Notes: generated by a model from the letters alone, not told the origin. Counted from the first letter of the stretch, positions 35,213 through 44,364 are shown. The stretch is DNA of 64,000 bases from Onishia niordana (GCF_004798965.1 NZ_SDSD01000005.1:1-64000); one strand, 5' to 3'. Made by a program: numbers and translations.

Positions 35213-36532
35213 TCAAGGCGCATTTAGCAGAGCCAGCAGGTCGCTCGCCGGGCGAGATTCCAGGCTCATTACCACGTCCCGCAACCCGTCGGCCCGCTCG
35301 CCCAGCACCGGCTCTGCCAGTGCCTGATACTTGGCGATTATTTCGGCGTCCGTGAGGGGCGTGTCCGGGTTGCCGCGGGCCTCAAAGTCGGCGCTTTCAA
35401 TCACCTCGCCGCTATTGAGGTGTAGCCTGGCACGTGCCCAGCGCTCGGCGGGGAAGCGGGCGTTGAAGGTGTCGTCTTCGTGAATCTCCACCTTGCTTGC
35501 CAGCGCCTTGAGATCCGGAGCATCGAGCTCCTCGCAGACGCCGGCGACATTCACGGTGCCGCGGCCAAGCGCGCAGGCCACCGACCAGGGCAGGCTGTAC
35601 TGGGCCTGCTCGGTGGTCATAGGGTGGGTCACATGCAGGCGCATGGCCTCGTGGAAGGTGATGATCTCGATGCGCACTATGCCTGCCGGGTCACGCTGTT
35701 CGGCGGGCAAGGCGAGCACGGCTTCCACCGCTGGCTGGGCCCAACGGCATACAGGGTAGGCCTTGAAGTATTGCTCATGGATGTACCAGCGCTCGCCCAG
35801 ATCCTGCCAGATAGCAGACGCCAGCTGCGAGGTCACGGTCAGCGCCGGGGCGCCGGTGAAACCGTCCGCGGCAAGCAGGGCCGCCGAGAGGCCGGTCATG
35901 GCGCCCCAGCCCGAACCGTCCTTGAGCATCGTCGGGTGATCGATACAGCGCATCATCTGGCTGCGCGGGCCATAGAACTCGGCGATGCCGAGCGCATGGT
36001 GCAGAGTTTCGATGTCTAAGCCGCGCAGGCGAGCCGCCACGGCGGCCACGCCCAGCGCGTTCCAGGCGCCTGAGGTGTGATAGTCCGGGCTCGTGGCATG
36101 CAAGGCGATGCCGCCGCGGGTGGCGATCTCGTAGCCGAAGGTGAGCAGGGCCAGAAAGTCGCGCCCCGAGAGGCGTTCGACCTCGGGCAAGGCAAGCAAA
36201 CCGGGGAGCAGCGCCACGCCGCAATGCCCCTTGGTCAGCACCTGTCCGTCATGGGCATCCAGCGCGTCGATCAGCCAGGCGCCGTGAAGGGCGGCCCCCG
36301 TGGGCGAGGCCCGCCCGGGTGTGAACAGCAGCGGGCGGTCACCGCCATGCTGGGTGATGACGAAGCGCGCGGCCTTGTCGGCAAGCGGCGTGCGGGTGGC
36401 GCCGGCGGCGACCCCCAGTAGGTCGAGCAGGCAGCGTTTGGCCTGATGCAGGTGAGCGTCGTCTAGGCTTGTCAGGTCGACTTGGTGCATCCAGTCTAGC
36501 GGGCCGGGGGCATGCACGGTTAGCTCAGGCAT
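35213..36532 (-). CDS. MmgE/PrpD family protein
   Basis: The 439-residue protein of the 2-methylcitrate dehydratase-like family carries RCLLDLLGVAAGA near the start, HGAWLIDALDAHDGQVLTKGHCGVALLPGLLAL (about 82-114), YEIATRGGIAL, and FKAYPVCRWAQPAVEA (about 257-272). Family members include PrpD, cis-aconitate decarboxylase and many enzymes of unknown substrate. There is no prpB or prpC nearby, so propionate catabolism is not indicated. It sits upstream of the nitrilase-family gene in a likely two-gene operon acting on an amide-containing carboxylic acid. Confidence 0.85.
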   Translation of the reverse strand: MPELTVHAPGPLDWMHQVDLTSLDDAHLHQAKRCLLDLLGVAAGATRTPLADKAARFVITQHGGDRPLLFTPGRASPTGAALHGAWLIDALDAHDGQVLTKGHCGVALLPGLLALPEVERLSGRDFLALLTFGYEIATRGGIALHATSPDYHTSGAWNALGVAAVAARLRGLDIETLHHALGIAEFYGPRSQMMRCIDHPTMLKDGSGWGAMTGLSAALLAADGFTGAPALTVTSQLASAIWQDLGERWYIHEQYFKAYPVCRWAQPAVEAVLALPAEQRDPAGIVRIEIITFHEAMRLHVTHPMTTEQAQYSLPWSVACALGRGTVNVAGVCEELDAPDLKALASKVEIHEDDTFNARFPAERWARARLHLNSGEVIESADFEARGNPDTPLTDAEIIAKYQALAEPVLGERADGLRDVVMSLESRPASDLLALLNAP

Positions 36533-36565
36533 GGAGGGCGTCTCGTGAGTCAGGGCGGTAGCGAA

Positions 36566-36592
36566 GAAAAAAGGCCGCCCGGAGGCGGCCTT
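36566..36592 (-). terminator. Rho-independent terminator of the betaine-type ABC operon
   Basis: On the minus strand AAGGCCGCC and GGCGGCCTT (36584-36592 with 36571-36579) form a 9-bp stem with a TCCG loop, followed by a run of T (complement of 36567-36572). It lies 39 bp past the binding-protein stop. Confidence 0.92.
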
Positions 36593-36630
36593 CGAGGCGA
36601 TTGAATAGATGGGACCGGCTCAGTCACCAA

Positions 36631-37512
36631 TCACAGCAGGTCGTGCTCCTCGAGGAAGTTTTCGGCGACTCGCTCGATAGTCACCTTCTCAACGTCGACC
36701 TGGGCATTGAGGCCAGACATGGTCTCGTCATCGAGTAGACCAGAAAGCTTGTTCATCTGGGCCTCGAGCTCGGGGTTTGTCTTGAGCGTTTCTTCGCGCA
36801 CGACCGGGGTCAGGGCATAGGCCGGGAAGTAGTTCTGATCGTCTTCGAGGACTTGGAAGTCAAAGGCTGGGATGCGCCCATCGGTGGCGAACACCAGCCC
36901 GACCTCGACCTGGCCGTCGCGCAGCGCCTGATAAACGAGACCGGAATCCATGCGCTTGACGTCGGCGCGACCGACGCGGAAGTCATAGGCCTGTAGCAGC
37001 GGGCGCCAGCCGTCTTCGCGAGCATAGAATTCGGCGTTCAGGGCGAAGGTCAGGCCCTCGTCGTCGTTAACCGCCTGGGCCAGATCGGAAAGTGTCGCGA
37101 TGCCGCGTTCTTTTGCATCGTCCTCACGCATGGCGAGGGCATAGGTATTGTTGGCATCCGAGGGCGCGAGCCACACCAGGCCTTTCTCGGCGTCGAGCTC
37201 CTTGACTCGCTCATAGGTTGCTTCCGGCGACAGGCGCTCGGTAACGTCGTTGTAGTTGATCAGCGAGGTGCCGGTGTACTCCCAGTAGAGATCGATCTGG
37301 CCGTTTTCCTGAGCCTGACGCAGCACGGCGGAGCCCATGCCGGAGCGCTTCTCGACGTCATAGCCCAAGCCATCTAGATACTGACTGGTCATGCTGGCCA
37401 GAATCTGTTGCTCGGTGAAGTTCTTGCCACCGACCACGATCTCGTTGGCCTGGGCGGTGGCCATGGTGCCGGCCAGTGCCGCGCCGGTAAGCAGGGTCAT
37501 CAAGGTTTTCAT
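36631..37512 (-). CDS. Periplasmic substrate-binding protein of an OpuC/OsmF-type betaine transporter
   Basis: The 293-residue protein has a signal peptide cleaved after ATAQA (about residue 22). The mature part matches the OpuC/OsmX/YehZ binding-protein family: IVVGGKNFTEQQILA, DLYWEYTGTSLINYN, RADVKRMDSGLVYQALRDGQVEVGLVFATDGRI, YFPAYALTPVVRE. It should capture glycine betaine, carnitine, choline or a related quaternary amine. It is the last gene of the four-gene transporter operon. Confidence 0.9.
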   Translation of the reverse strand: MKTLMTLLTGAALAGTMATAQANEIVVGGKNFTEQQILASMTSQYLDGLGYDVEKRSGMGSAVLRQAQENGQIDLYWEYTGTSLINYNDVTERLSPEATYERVKELDAEKGLVWLAPSDANNTYALAMREDDAKERGIATLSDLAQAVNDDEGLTFALNAEFYAREDGWRPLLQAYDFRVGRADVKRMDSGLVYQALRDGQVEVGLVFATDGRIPAFDFQVLEDDQNYFPAYALTPVVREETLKTNPELEAQMNKLSGLLDDETMSGLNAQVDVEKVTIERVAENFLEEHDLL

Positions 37513-37620
37513 GGAATCGCTCCTTGTTGTGATATCTGGGTTGTGACTACTAGGTCCTGCGTCTTGCCTTGGGGCGTCAGAACGCGACTGCTTGCGAGGT
37601 GACCGATGGCCACACTCGGC

Positions 37621-38352
37621 TCAGGTGCGACTTGGATTCACGCCCCGCGGTACCACCAGAAAGGCGGTGATGGCGATCAGCATGTCGACAACGATCGCCA
37701 GCATGGCCGTAGGAATGGCGCCCGAGAGCATCATTACCGGGTCATACAGATCGATGCCGGTAAAAATCAGCTCACCCAGTCCCCCGGCTCCAATCAGGAA
37801 AGCCAGCGGCACGGTGCCCACATTGATGGCCAGTGCCGTGCGAATGCCGGCGAAGATCACGTACAGCGCATTGGGTAACTCGACGCGCAGTAGGCGCTGG
37901 GTGGGCGACATGCCGATGCCTGCCGCCGCTTCCTTGAGCGCGGGCGAGACGCCCTTTAGCCCAGTGTAGGTGTTACGTGTGATCGGCAGCAGCGTCGCCA
38001 CGAAAAGACCGAAGACTGCAGGCACGGTGCCGATGCCCAGGAAACTCATCGACAGCGCCAACACCGCGAGTGTCGGAATCGTGGTACCCACATTGAGCAC
38101 CTGCATGACGGATTCGGCGACCTTGGCCATGCTGGGGCGAGACAGCAGGGTGCCCAGTGGGATGGCAACGACGATCGCTAGGCTGCCAGATATCACGGTG
38201 AGCCATATGTGCTGGACGGCCAGGAACTGGATATCCGGCAGGTAGAAAATGAAGTCGTCGATCACGCCGCTGGACTGGCTCCATACACCGGCCACGAAGA
38301 CCGCCGCCAGCATCAGCAGGCGCATTGCCCCTGAGAGGTTCAGCGTCGGCAT
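37621..38352 (-). CDS. Betaine-class ABC transporter permease (second)
   Basis: The 243-residue permease has about six membrane helices. The binding-protein-dependent permease loop is visible as EAAAGIGMSPTQRLLRVELPNA (about 141-162). It is homologous to OpuCB/OpuCD or YehW/YehY. It starts three bases after the ATPase stop, so translation is coupled. It pairs with the permease at 39580 to form the channel. Confidence 0.9.
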   Translation of the reverse strand: MPTLNLSGAMRLLMLAAVFVAGVWSQSSGVIDDFIFYLPDIQFLAVQHIWLTVISGSLAIVVAIPLGTLLSRPSMAKVAESVMQVLNVGTTIPTLAVLALSMSFLGIGTVPAVFGLFVATLLPITRNTYTGLKGVSPALKEAAAGIGMSPTQRLLRVELPNALYVIFAGIRTALAINVGTVPLAFLIGAGGLGELIFTGIDLYDPVMMLSGAIPTAMLAIVVDMLIAITAFLVVPRGVNPSRT

Positions 38353-38355
38353 GGC

Positions 38356-39534
38356 TTACTCCTTGTCGTTCGATGACAGCGATGCCGCGGCATCCAGAGT
38401 GGTGTCGTCTCGAGAGTGGGTCCGGTAGCGTGAACCCAGATGGTGGGTAATCGCTCGTTGAGTGATCTGGCCGACGATCCGTCCATCGTCGTCGACGCAA
38501 GGCACCCAGGTCATATCGTTGGCAAACATCAGCGAGGCGACCTTACGCAGGTCGTCATCGAGACTGACCACCACCGGCACGCTCTGGAAGTGATCGCGGC
38601 AATGGCCCTTGGTGGTGCGAGCCACGGCGGCGTTGACGATGCCTACCGGCTGTCGCTTGTCGTTCACCATCACGATGCTGTTCTGGTAGCCGTATTCCTC
38701 GATGCGGGTGAGGGCGGCGTCGAGAGTGTCGTCCGGCCGCACCAGGCCGATCTCTTCGCTGGCCAGGTCACGGACCTTGACCAGGTTGAGGCGCTTGAGC
38801 GCCCGGTCTTCGCCGAGGAAGGATTCGACGAAGTCGTCCTTGGGCGCGGCCAGCAGTTCATCGGGCTCGGAGTACTGCACCAGCTTGCCGGCACGGAAGA
38901 TGGCGATGCGGTCGCCCATCTTGATCGCCTCGTCGATGTCGTGACTGACGAACATGATGGTCTTCTTCAGGTCCTGCTGCATCTTCAGGAACTCGTCCTG
39001 GATCACCGCCCGGTTGATCGGATCGATGGCGCCGAAGGGCTCGTCCATCAGCATCACGGGCGGGTCGGCGGCCAGCGCTCTGGCCACGCCAATGCGTTGC
39101 TGCTGGCCCCCGGACAGCTCGCTCGGGTAGCGCTTGAGGAAGGCGTCCGGCTCCAGCGCGATCATGCGCATCATTTCCCGCGCGCGTTCGCGATACTTGG
39201 CCTTGTCCCAGCCCAAGAGCTTGGGCACCACGGTGATGTTTTCCTCGATGGTCATGTTGGGGAACAGGCCGATCTGCTGGATCACATAGCCGATGCTGCG
39301 GCGCAGGTCTTGGGTATCGAGGCTGGTGGTGTCCTCGCCGTTGATGAACACCTTGCCCGAGGTCGGGCGGATGATGCGGTTGATCATCTTCAGGGTGGTG
39401 GTCTTGCCGCAGCCCGAGGGGCCGAGCAGGATGCAGATCTCGCCGCTCGGCACTTCCATGCTGATGTGGTCGGCGGCGGTCACGGCGCCCTTTGGGGTGT
39501 CGAAGACCTTGGTCAGGTTATCGAGTCGAATCAT
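38356..39534 (-). CDS. Betaine-class ABC transporter ATPase with tandem CBS domains
   Basis: The 392-residue ATPase has Walker A GPSGCGKTTT (about 38-47), signature LSGGQQQRIG, Walker B VMLMDEPFGAIDP and switch His (FVSHDIDEA). The C-terminal 140 residues form a CBS pair (VRPDDTLDAALTRIEEYG; VVVSLDDDLRKVASLMFANDMTWVPVCVDDDG-like), which in OpuA-type transporters senses ionic strength. This supports osmotic gating of uptake. It lies between the two permease genes. Confidence 0.92.
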   Translation of the reverse strand: MIRLDNLTKVFDTPKGAVTAADHISMEVPSGEICILLGPSGCGKTTTLKMINRIIRPTSGKVFINGEDTTSLDTQDLRRSIGYVIQQIGLFPNMTIEENITVVPKLLGWDKAKYRERAREMMRMIALEPDAFLKRYPSELSGGQQQRIGVARALAADPPVMLMDEPFGAIDPINRAVIQDEFLKMQQDLKKTIMFVSHDIDEAIKMGDRIAIFRAGKLVQYSEPDELLAAPKDDFVESFLGEDRALKRLNLVKVRDLASEEIGLVRPDDTLDAALTRIEEYGYQNSIVMVNDKRQPVGIVNAAVARTTKGHCRDHFQSVPVVVSLDDDLRKVASLMFANDMTWVPCVDDDGRIVGQITQRAITHHLGSRYRTHSRDDTTLDAAASLSSNDKE

Positions 39535-39579
39535 GAAGCGGTCCTTGTCGGGTCAGCAGAATGTGTCACGAGTGACGTC

Positions 39580-40245
39580 TCAGGCAGTGGCGTCGGCGCG
39601 CTCCATGCCTTTGGGCGTCAGGCGCTTCTGCAGCGCCAGCAACGAATAGTCGACGATGATCGCCAGCACGCTGACGGCCACGGCTCCAAGGATCAGCTGG
39701 CGCGGATCGGACTGGGAAATGCCGCGGCTGATGAAGGTGCCAAGCCCGCCGGCGCCGATATAGGCAGCGATGGCCATGACCCCGATGTTGAGCACCACGG
39801 CGGTGCGCACACCGGCCATGATCACCGGCACGGCGAGCGGGATCTCGACCAAGCGCAGACGCTGGTTCTGGCTCATGCCGACACCGCGAGCGGCCTCGCG
39901 AAGGGCCGGGTCGACGTTGTTGATGGCGGTATAGGTGTTGCGAATGATCGGAAGCTGCGAGTAGAGCAGTACGGCGATGACTGCTGGCATATAGCCGATG
40001 CCCTGACCGATGATCGACAGGATAGGGATCATGATGCCGAACAGCGCGATCGAGGGGATCGTGACGATGATCGAGGCGATATAGAGGACGGCCTTGGCGG
40101 CGCGCTCGTTCTTGGTGATGGCGATGCCGATGGGCACACCCGTCAGGGTTGCGATGCCGACCGCCACGCCCACCAACGAGATATGCTCGATCGTGCGGGT
40201 CATCAGCAGCTCAAGGTTGTCCAGAGCATATTGAAACAGTTCCAA
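39580..40245 (-). CDS. Betaine-class ABC transporter permease (first)
   Basis: The 221-residue permease has about six membrane helices and the loop REAARGVGMSQNQRLRLVEIPLAVP (about 117-141). It is the first gene of the operon (permease, ATPase, permease, binding protein), the same order as in OpuC/OsmU systems. The 177-bp gap to the divergent gene at 40423/40582 should hold the operon's promoter. Confidence 0.9.
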   Translation of the reverse strand: MELFQYALDNLELLMTRTIEHISLVGVAVGIATLTGVPIGIAITKNERAAKAVLYIASIIVTIPSIALFGIMIPILSIIGQGIGYMPAVIAVLLYSQLPIIRNTYTAINNVDPALREAARGVGMSQNQRLRLVEIPLAVPVIMAGVRTAVVLNIGVMAIAAYIGAGGLGTFISRGISQSDPRQLILGAVAVSVLAIIVDYSLLALQKRLTPKGMERADATA

Positions 40246-40581
40246 GCGTCGTCTCCTCGATTGTTATGCCTAACGGCGGCCGGCAGGCGCTTGCCGGCCA
40301 GTCATCTCGGTTCAGCGCAGAAAGTCGAGCGCCGGCAATCACGCAGCAATGTCGGCGCGAGAACGAGCTTAGCGTAGCAGAGCGGCATTGCCATTTGTTA
40401 TTGCTATGGATGACGATGCAAAATGACAATTATTGATGATACTGATTCTGCAGCGTCAGCGGTCGCGCAGGTAAGTCGACACCTGCTTTTTAGCGGTACC
40501 TATCGCTCTTACGCGTTTCACTGCATGCTGCATGGTTGTAGGTATTGGCAACATCGTCGCAATGGAAGGTATCCCGGTATC

Positions 40582-42549
40582 ATGAATACAGAATATCCCG
40601 ATCGCGATGCTCGCTCGGCGGTTGCGCATTTCGACGCAACGCTTGAGGGCTTCAGGCTAGCCCGTGCGACTGACCCAAAAGCATCAAGCGATGACGTGCT
40701 GGAATCAGCGAGGGTCGTCATGACAAGGCAGGGTGGGCTCGATGCGCTTTATGCGCGTGTCGCTCAGCTGGAACAGGCGGGGGTCTTTGCTGGCCGGGAC
40801 TGGGCACAACCCTCCATTCTGCAGCCGGTGTTGGCGGTGCGCTCCTTGCGGCAAAGCAACGCCGATATCACGGTCATTGAGGCACTAAGCGAGCTTCGTC
40901 TGCTGGCGGTGGCGTCAGGCGACTACTTTCATCCGGGGATTTCCACCGAACAGGCCAGAAACTTCCTGACTCAGGTAATGGCACTGAACCTGGACCTTCT
41001 GTCCGGGCAGATGAGTGAGGCCGACCGCGAGCGCCCGCAGTCGCTGGGTTCTATCGTGCAGTCGCTCTATCAATACCTGCTCGACCGCTTGGGCTACGAG
41101 AGCATCCTTGCCAGCCTGGTAGCAGAGGTCAGACGTCTGCTGGCGCAGCGCCCGATCCAGACCGACAGCATCAAGGAAATGATCAGCCAGATTGCCAAGT
41201 GCCTGTTCGATCCCGACATCGAAACCGCCGGCACAGAGGGCGCGGCGAGACTGGTCAGTGCACTGTTCGGGCCTACCCAGGGCTGTCGTGAAGATCCTGG
41301 TGTGACGGTGTATGCCACACGCCTCGAGGCCATGGGCCGGGAGGCCTTGGTCAGGGAGGCCAGCGATCTTGCGCGGGCGATGCACGACACGGGGCTGGTC
41401 TCGGCGTATCACCCGGTTTTGCTGCGCCACTTGCGCGGCCAGCATGACGACCTGATCCCGAAAGCCTTGGGGCTCAGCATGACGGGGATCGATGTCCTGC
41501 AATGCTACAGCCAGCTTGTGTACCGCTTGATCGATGAAGCGATCTATCCCGCCACCAGTCAGGCGATTTACGGCTTGGCCATGATGCTCGAACGGGGCGC
41601 CCTCTTTACCTCACCCGTAGCCGCCGGGCTATGGCGGCAGATCGAACTGAAATTGTCGGATGCAACATCCAAAACCTTGAGCGAGGTCTTTGGCGATGAG
41701 CAATCGCCCCGGGTCTTTCTGCTTGCCGGTGTGCTAAGCATCCTGGGCTTGCCATTGGGGGTCGGGCAGGGCAACAACCCCACTTGTCAGTCGGTAATCG
41801 GGCTTTCCATGTGGGCCGATAATGATGCGGACTATCTGTTGCAGCTCGTTGCCTGGGCGGCGCGCGATGATGAAGTACTGACGCGGTTTGAGGGTCAGCC
41901 CATCTCGTCCAAGGGATTGGAGTCAGGCCTTGCCAAAGCGCCGCCGCAGGATGTGGATGCTGTTTCCCTGATACTGGTACCGCATCTTGACCGCCTCTAC
42001 ATGGAGATGGGGCGCCTGTGCGGTGAGCGTGACGATGACCTGCACCGCTGGATCAATCCTGAGTTTTACGGTTGGTGGGTAGGGCATGGCTTTCGTGTGG
42101 TAGTCGATATCCACACCGGTAAATTGGATGACTACGCGGGGTTCATCCGCCAGTTCTATGCCAGTTATCACCCTTATTACAATGGCCATATGCCGGTCAT
42201 CCATCCGCAACCCGCCGGCATCGCCGTCACCGACAGCGGCGGGCGCTATGTCGGGCGACACGCCATCACCATCCTGCGTGTGGCGTTGGATGCCAAGGGG
42301 GATATGCGCGTCTACTTCTTTAACCCCAACAACGACAGCGGTCAGGACTGGGGACAGGGCATAGTGTGCGCGATAGAGGGTAATGATGAGTTGAACGGGG
42401 AAGCGTCACTGCCCATTGCCGAGTTCGCCTCGCGGCTTTACGTGTTTCATCACGACCCGCTGGAGCTGGGGGATATGGAAGCAGTGCCCACTGAGGAAGT
42501 CGCTCGTGTGATGGAGCTGGGTTGCACTAGTTGGGCCGTCAACGTCTAG
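40582..42549 (+). CDS. Large uncharacterised protein with a possible papain-like Cys-His-Asn site
   Basis: I do not recognise the family. Read from ATG 40582 the protein has 655 residues (open frame extends to ATG 40423, adding 53 residues with no ribosome site; GGAAGG lies 12 bases before 40582). The first 390 residues are helical and soluble with no signal peptide. The C-terminal third has GVGQGNNPTCQSV (C402), GRHAITILRV (H560) and FFNPNNDSGQDWG (N581), an order and local pattern that resemble papain-like or C39-like cysteine peptidases and transglutaminases. A strong terminator follows. It diverges from the betaine-type transporter operon. Confidence 0.75.
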   Translation: MNTEYPDRDARSAVAHFDATLEGFRLARATDPKASSDDVLESARVVMTRQGGLDALYARVAQLEQAGVFAGRDWAQPSILQPVLAVRSLRQSNADITVIEALSELRLLAVASGDYFHPGISTEQARNFLTQVMALNLDLLSGQMSEADRERPQSLGSIVQSLYQYLLDRLGYESILASLVAEVRRLLAQRPIQTDSIKEMISQIAKCLFDPDIETAGTEGAARLVSALFGPTQGCREDPGVTVYATRLEAMGREALVREASDLARAMHDTGLVSAYHPVLLRHLRGQHDDLIPKALGLSMTGIDVLQCYSQLVYRLIDEAIYPATSQAIYGLAMMLERGALFTSPVAAGLWRQIELKLSDATSKTLSEVFGDEQSPRVFLLAGVLSILGLPLGVGQGNNPTCQSVIGLSMWADNDADYLLQLVAWAARDDEVLTRFEGQPISSKGLESGLAKAPPQDVDAVSLILVPHLDRLYMEMGRLCGERDDDLHRWINPEFYGWWVGHGFRVVVDIHTGKLDDYAGFIRQFYASYHPYYNGHMPVIHPQPAGIAVTDSGGRYVGRHAITILRVALDAKGDMRVYFFNPNNDSGQDWGQGIVCAIEGNDELNGEASLPIAEFASRLYVFHHDPLELGDMEAVPTEEVARVMELGCTSWAVNV

Positions 42550-42586
42550 GCCCTGGCTGTCTGGGAAAAGTGGCCAGGGCGTTTTT
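42550..42586 (+). terminator. Rho-independent terminator after the 655-residue protein gene
   Basis: GCCCTGGC (42550-42557) pairs with GCCAGGGC (42573-42580) around a 15-base loop, followed by G and TTTTT. It starts one base after the stop codon. Confidence 0.85.
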
Positions 42587-42623
42587 CACTAGTGTTTAAC
42601 GTAGCAATTAACCAAGAGCGCGT

Positions 42624-43682
42624 TCAGCCAACCTTGTAGGACTGCGGCGATTCCGCCAGCAAACCTCGCCCGCCGGCAAGTGTCAGTGCTAGGTCATGCA
42701 GGCCATCCCACAGTGGCACGCTGCTGGCGCCCTTGATGGCCAGATCGAGGCGCTGGGAGAACAGCAGCAGCTTGTGAAGGCGCTTGACCGGCAGCCGGTT
42801 CAAGGCCTGCTGGTAGGCAGGGCGCCGCTTGTCGAAGATCGGCGGCTTTTGGGCCTTGCAGGCGTGCTCGAAGCTCTGGCCCTGGTCGAGGTGCTGGTAG
42901 AGCGAGAGCAGGGTGCGCAGTTCGCGCGTCAAGGCCCACAGCACGATGGGAGCTTCGAGGCCCTCGCGTTGCAGGCTCTTGAGGATTCTTGAAGCGCGCT
43001 CGCGCTCGCCGCGCAGGCAGGCGTCACTCAGGGTGAAGACATCATAGCGGGCGCTATCTTCCACGCCCTGGGTGATCGCCGCCACATCGAGCCTCGCACC
43101 GCGGGGCATGATCAGCGCGAGTTTCTGTAACTCCTGATCGGCGGCCAGCAGGTTGCCCTCGGTGCGTTCGCCGAGCAGGCGCGCCGCCTCCATGTCCATG
43201 CTGAGCCCATGGTGGCTGGCGCGGTCGCGCATCCAGAAGCCCAGACGCTGATGGTCTACCGGCCACACCGGCACGAAGAGCCCGGCCTTATCCAGCGCCT
43301 TGAACCACTTGCTCTGCTGTTGCCGACGGTCGAGCTTGTCGGCCATGATCAGCAGCACGTTGTCGCTGCCCTGTATCTGTTCGGCGTAGGCTTCCAGCGC
43401 CTTGCCGCCCTCCTGGCCGGGGGCCTGGCCGCCCAGGCGAAGCTCGATGAGCTTCGATGAGGCAAACAGCGACAGACTGGCAGCCGACTCGGTAAGCCGC
43501 CCCCACTGGAAACCGTTCTCGACGTGCAGGACCTCGCGCTCTTCGATGCCGGCCTTGCGCGCGGCGGCGCGCACGGCATCGCAGGCTTCCATGTGGATCA
43601 AGGGTTCATCGCCTGAGACGATCACCACCGGCGGCAGGCCCTTGGTCAGCGCCGGGGGTAGCTTGTCGGGAAATACCTTCAT
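42624..43682 (-). CDS. holA: DNA polymerase III delta subunit
   Basis: The 352-residue full-length HolA is the clamp-loader subunit that opens the beta clamp. Landmarks are VVIVSGDEPLIHMEA (about 19-33, degenerate P-loop region), LIELRL, VLLIMADKLDRRQQQSKWFKAL and LLAADQELQKLAL. The lptE and leuS genes lie upstream in the usual enterobacterial/pseudomonad order. A 166-bp repeat-like spacer separates it from lptE. Confidence 0.93.
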   Translation of the reverse strand: MKVFPDKLPPALTKGLPPVVIVSGDEPLIHMEACDAVRAAARKAGIEEREVLHVENGFQWGRLTESAASLSLFASSKLIELRLGGQAPGQEGGKALEAYAEQIQGSDNVLLIMADKLDRRQQQSKWFKALDKAGLFVPVWPVDHQRLGFWMRDRASHHGLSMDMEAARLLGERTEGNLLAADQELQKLALIMPRGARLDVAAITQGVEDSARYDVFTLSDACLRGERERASRILKSLQREGLEAPIVLWALTRELRTLLSLYQHLDQGQSFEHACKAQKPPIFDKRRPAYQQALNRLPVKRLHKLLLFSQRLDLAIKGASSVPLWDGLHDLALTLAGGRGLLAESPQSYKVG

Positions 43683-43689
43683 ACGGCCC

Positions 43690-43848
43690 TACCTAAAACC
43701 TGTCTGTGCTCGCCCATACGGCGTTAAAAGCTCGCTCAAAATACCCATTTACTCCTTTGTAAACCCCGTTTACTCACGAGCCTTTGCCTTAGCTACGCGC
43801 CCCGGTCTTGCCTTCGCTCGCCGAGGTTTCGAGGCAGGGCCTTGACTA
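43690..43848. repeat. Structured spacer between lptE and holA, candidate dispersed intergenic repeat
   Basis: The 166-bp gap inside an otherwise compact operon contains a perfect GTAAAC/GTTTAC inverted repeat (43759-43773, three-base spacer), a nearby TTTACTCCTTTGTAAA dyad, and GC-rich arms. I have an impression of similar 'TAAACGGGGTTTAC...ACGCCGTATGGGCGAGC' units between genes in other Halomonas genomes, but no second copy is in this window, so repeat status is inferred. Confidence 0.4.
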
Positions 43849-44364
43849 TCATTGCTCGGCCAGCGGCCGCAGTCGCTCGAGGAGCCGGCGGGCCGCGGTT
43901 TCGCGAAGGGTTTCACGGGCGGCGCGACGGGCATCGTCCTGGGCCAGAAGCTCGTTGTCGTTGACGCTGATGCGCTCGCGGACCGTCAGCGTCTGCTGGT
44001 CGATCAGGTAGGCTTCGTTGGACTGACGCTGCACCGAATAAGGAACCGTCAGGGTGAGCTCGACGTCGCGACTGCCGGCGCCGGGCAGGCCCTGATTGGT
44101 TTCGCTTATGTTTGCCCGGCCCAGGTTGAGGCGCAGGGGGGCCGTGCTGTCTACCCGAGTGCCGGCACGGGTCAGCGCGTCGCGCACGATGGGCGCGAGA
44201 TCGTCGTTGGCGCCGGCAAGTGCCAGCGCCTCCAGGGTGGGGAGGTCCTCACCGTAGCCCCGCAGCTGGAAGCCACAGCCGACGAGGCCCAGCCCCAGCG
44301 TGCTCACGGCGGTCGCGCCCAAGGCGACCTTGAGACCCTGTTTCAGAAAGCGGCGGCGTTGCAT
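43849..44364 (-). CDS. lptE: LPS-assembly lipoprotein LptE
   Basis: The 171-residue outer-membrane lipoprotein plugs LptD for lipopolysaccharide insertion. It has a signal peptide with lipobox LVGC (Cys about 29) followed directly by GFQLRGYG, the LptE hallmark, and a C-terminal basic helix. The start at 44364 follows GAGGGAG. The N-region MQRRRFLKQG looks like a twin-arginine (Tat) motif, which is unusual for LptE. Between leuS and holA, as in most gammaproteobacteria. Confidence 0.92.
   Translation of the reverse strand: MQRRRFLKQGLKVALGATAVSTLGLGLVGCGFQLRGYGEDLPTLEALALAGANDDLAPIVRDALTRAGTRVDSTAPLRLNLGRANISETNQGLPGAGSRDVELTLTVPYSVQRQSNEAYLIDQQTLTVRERISVNDNELLAQDDARRAARETLRETAARRLLERLRPLAEQ

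Noticed and set aside
38440..40377. 645-codon open plus frame opposite the betaine-type transporter
   Set aside because: It is antisense to three genes with unmistakable ABC motifs; the His/Asp/Val-rich translation is typical of the reverse of high-GC coding DNA.
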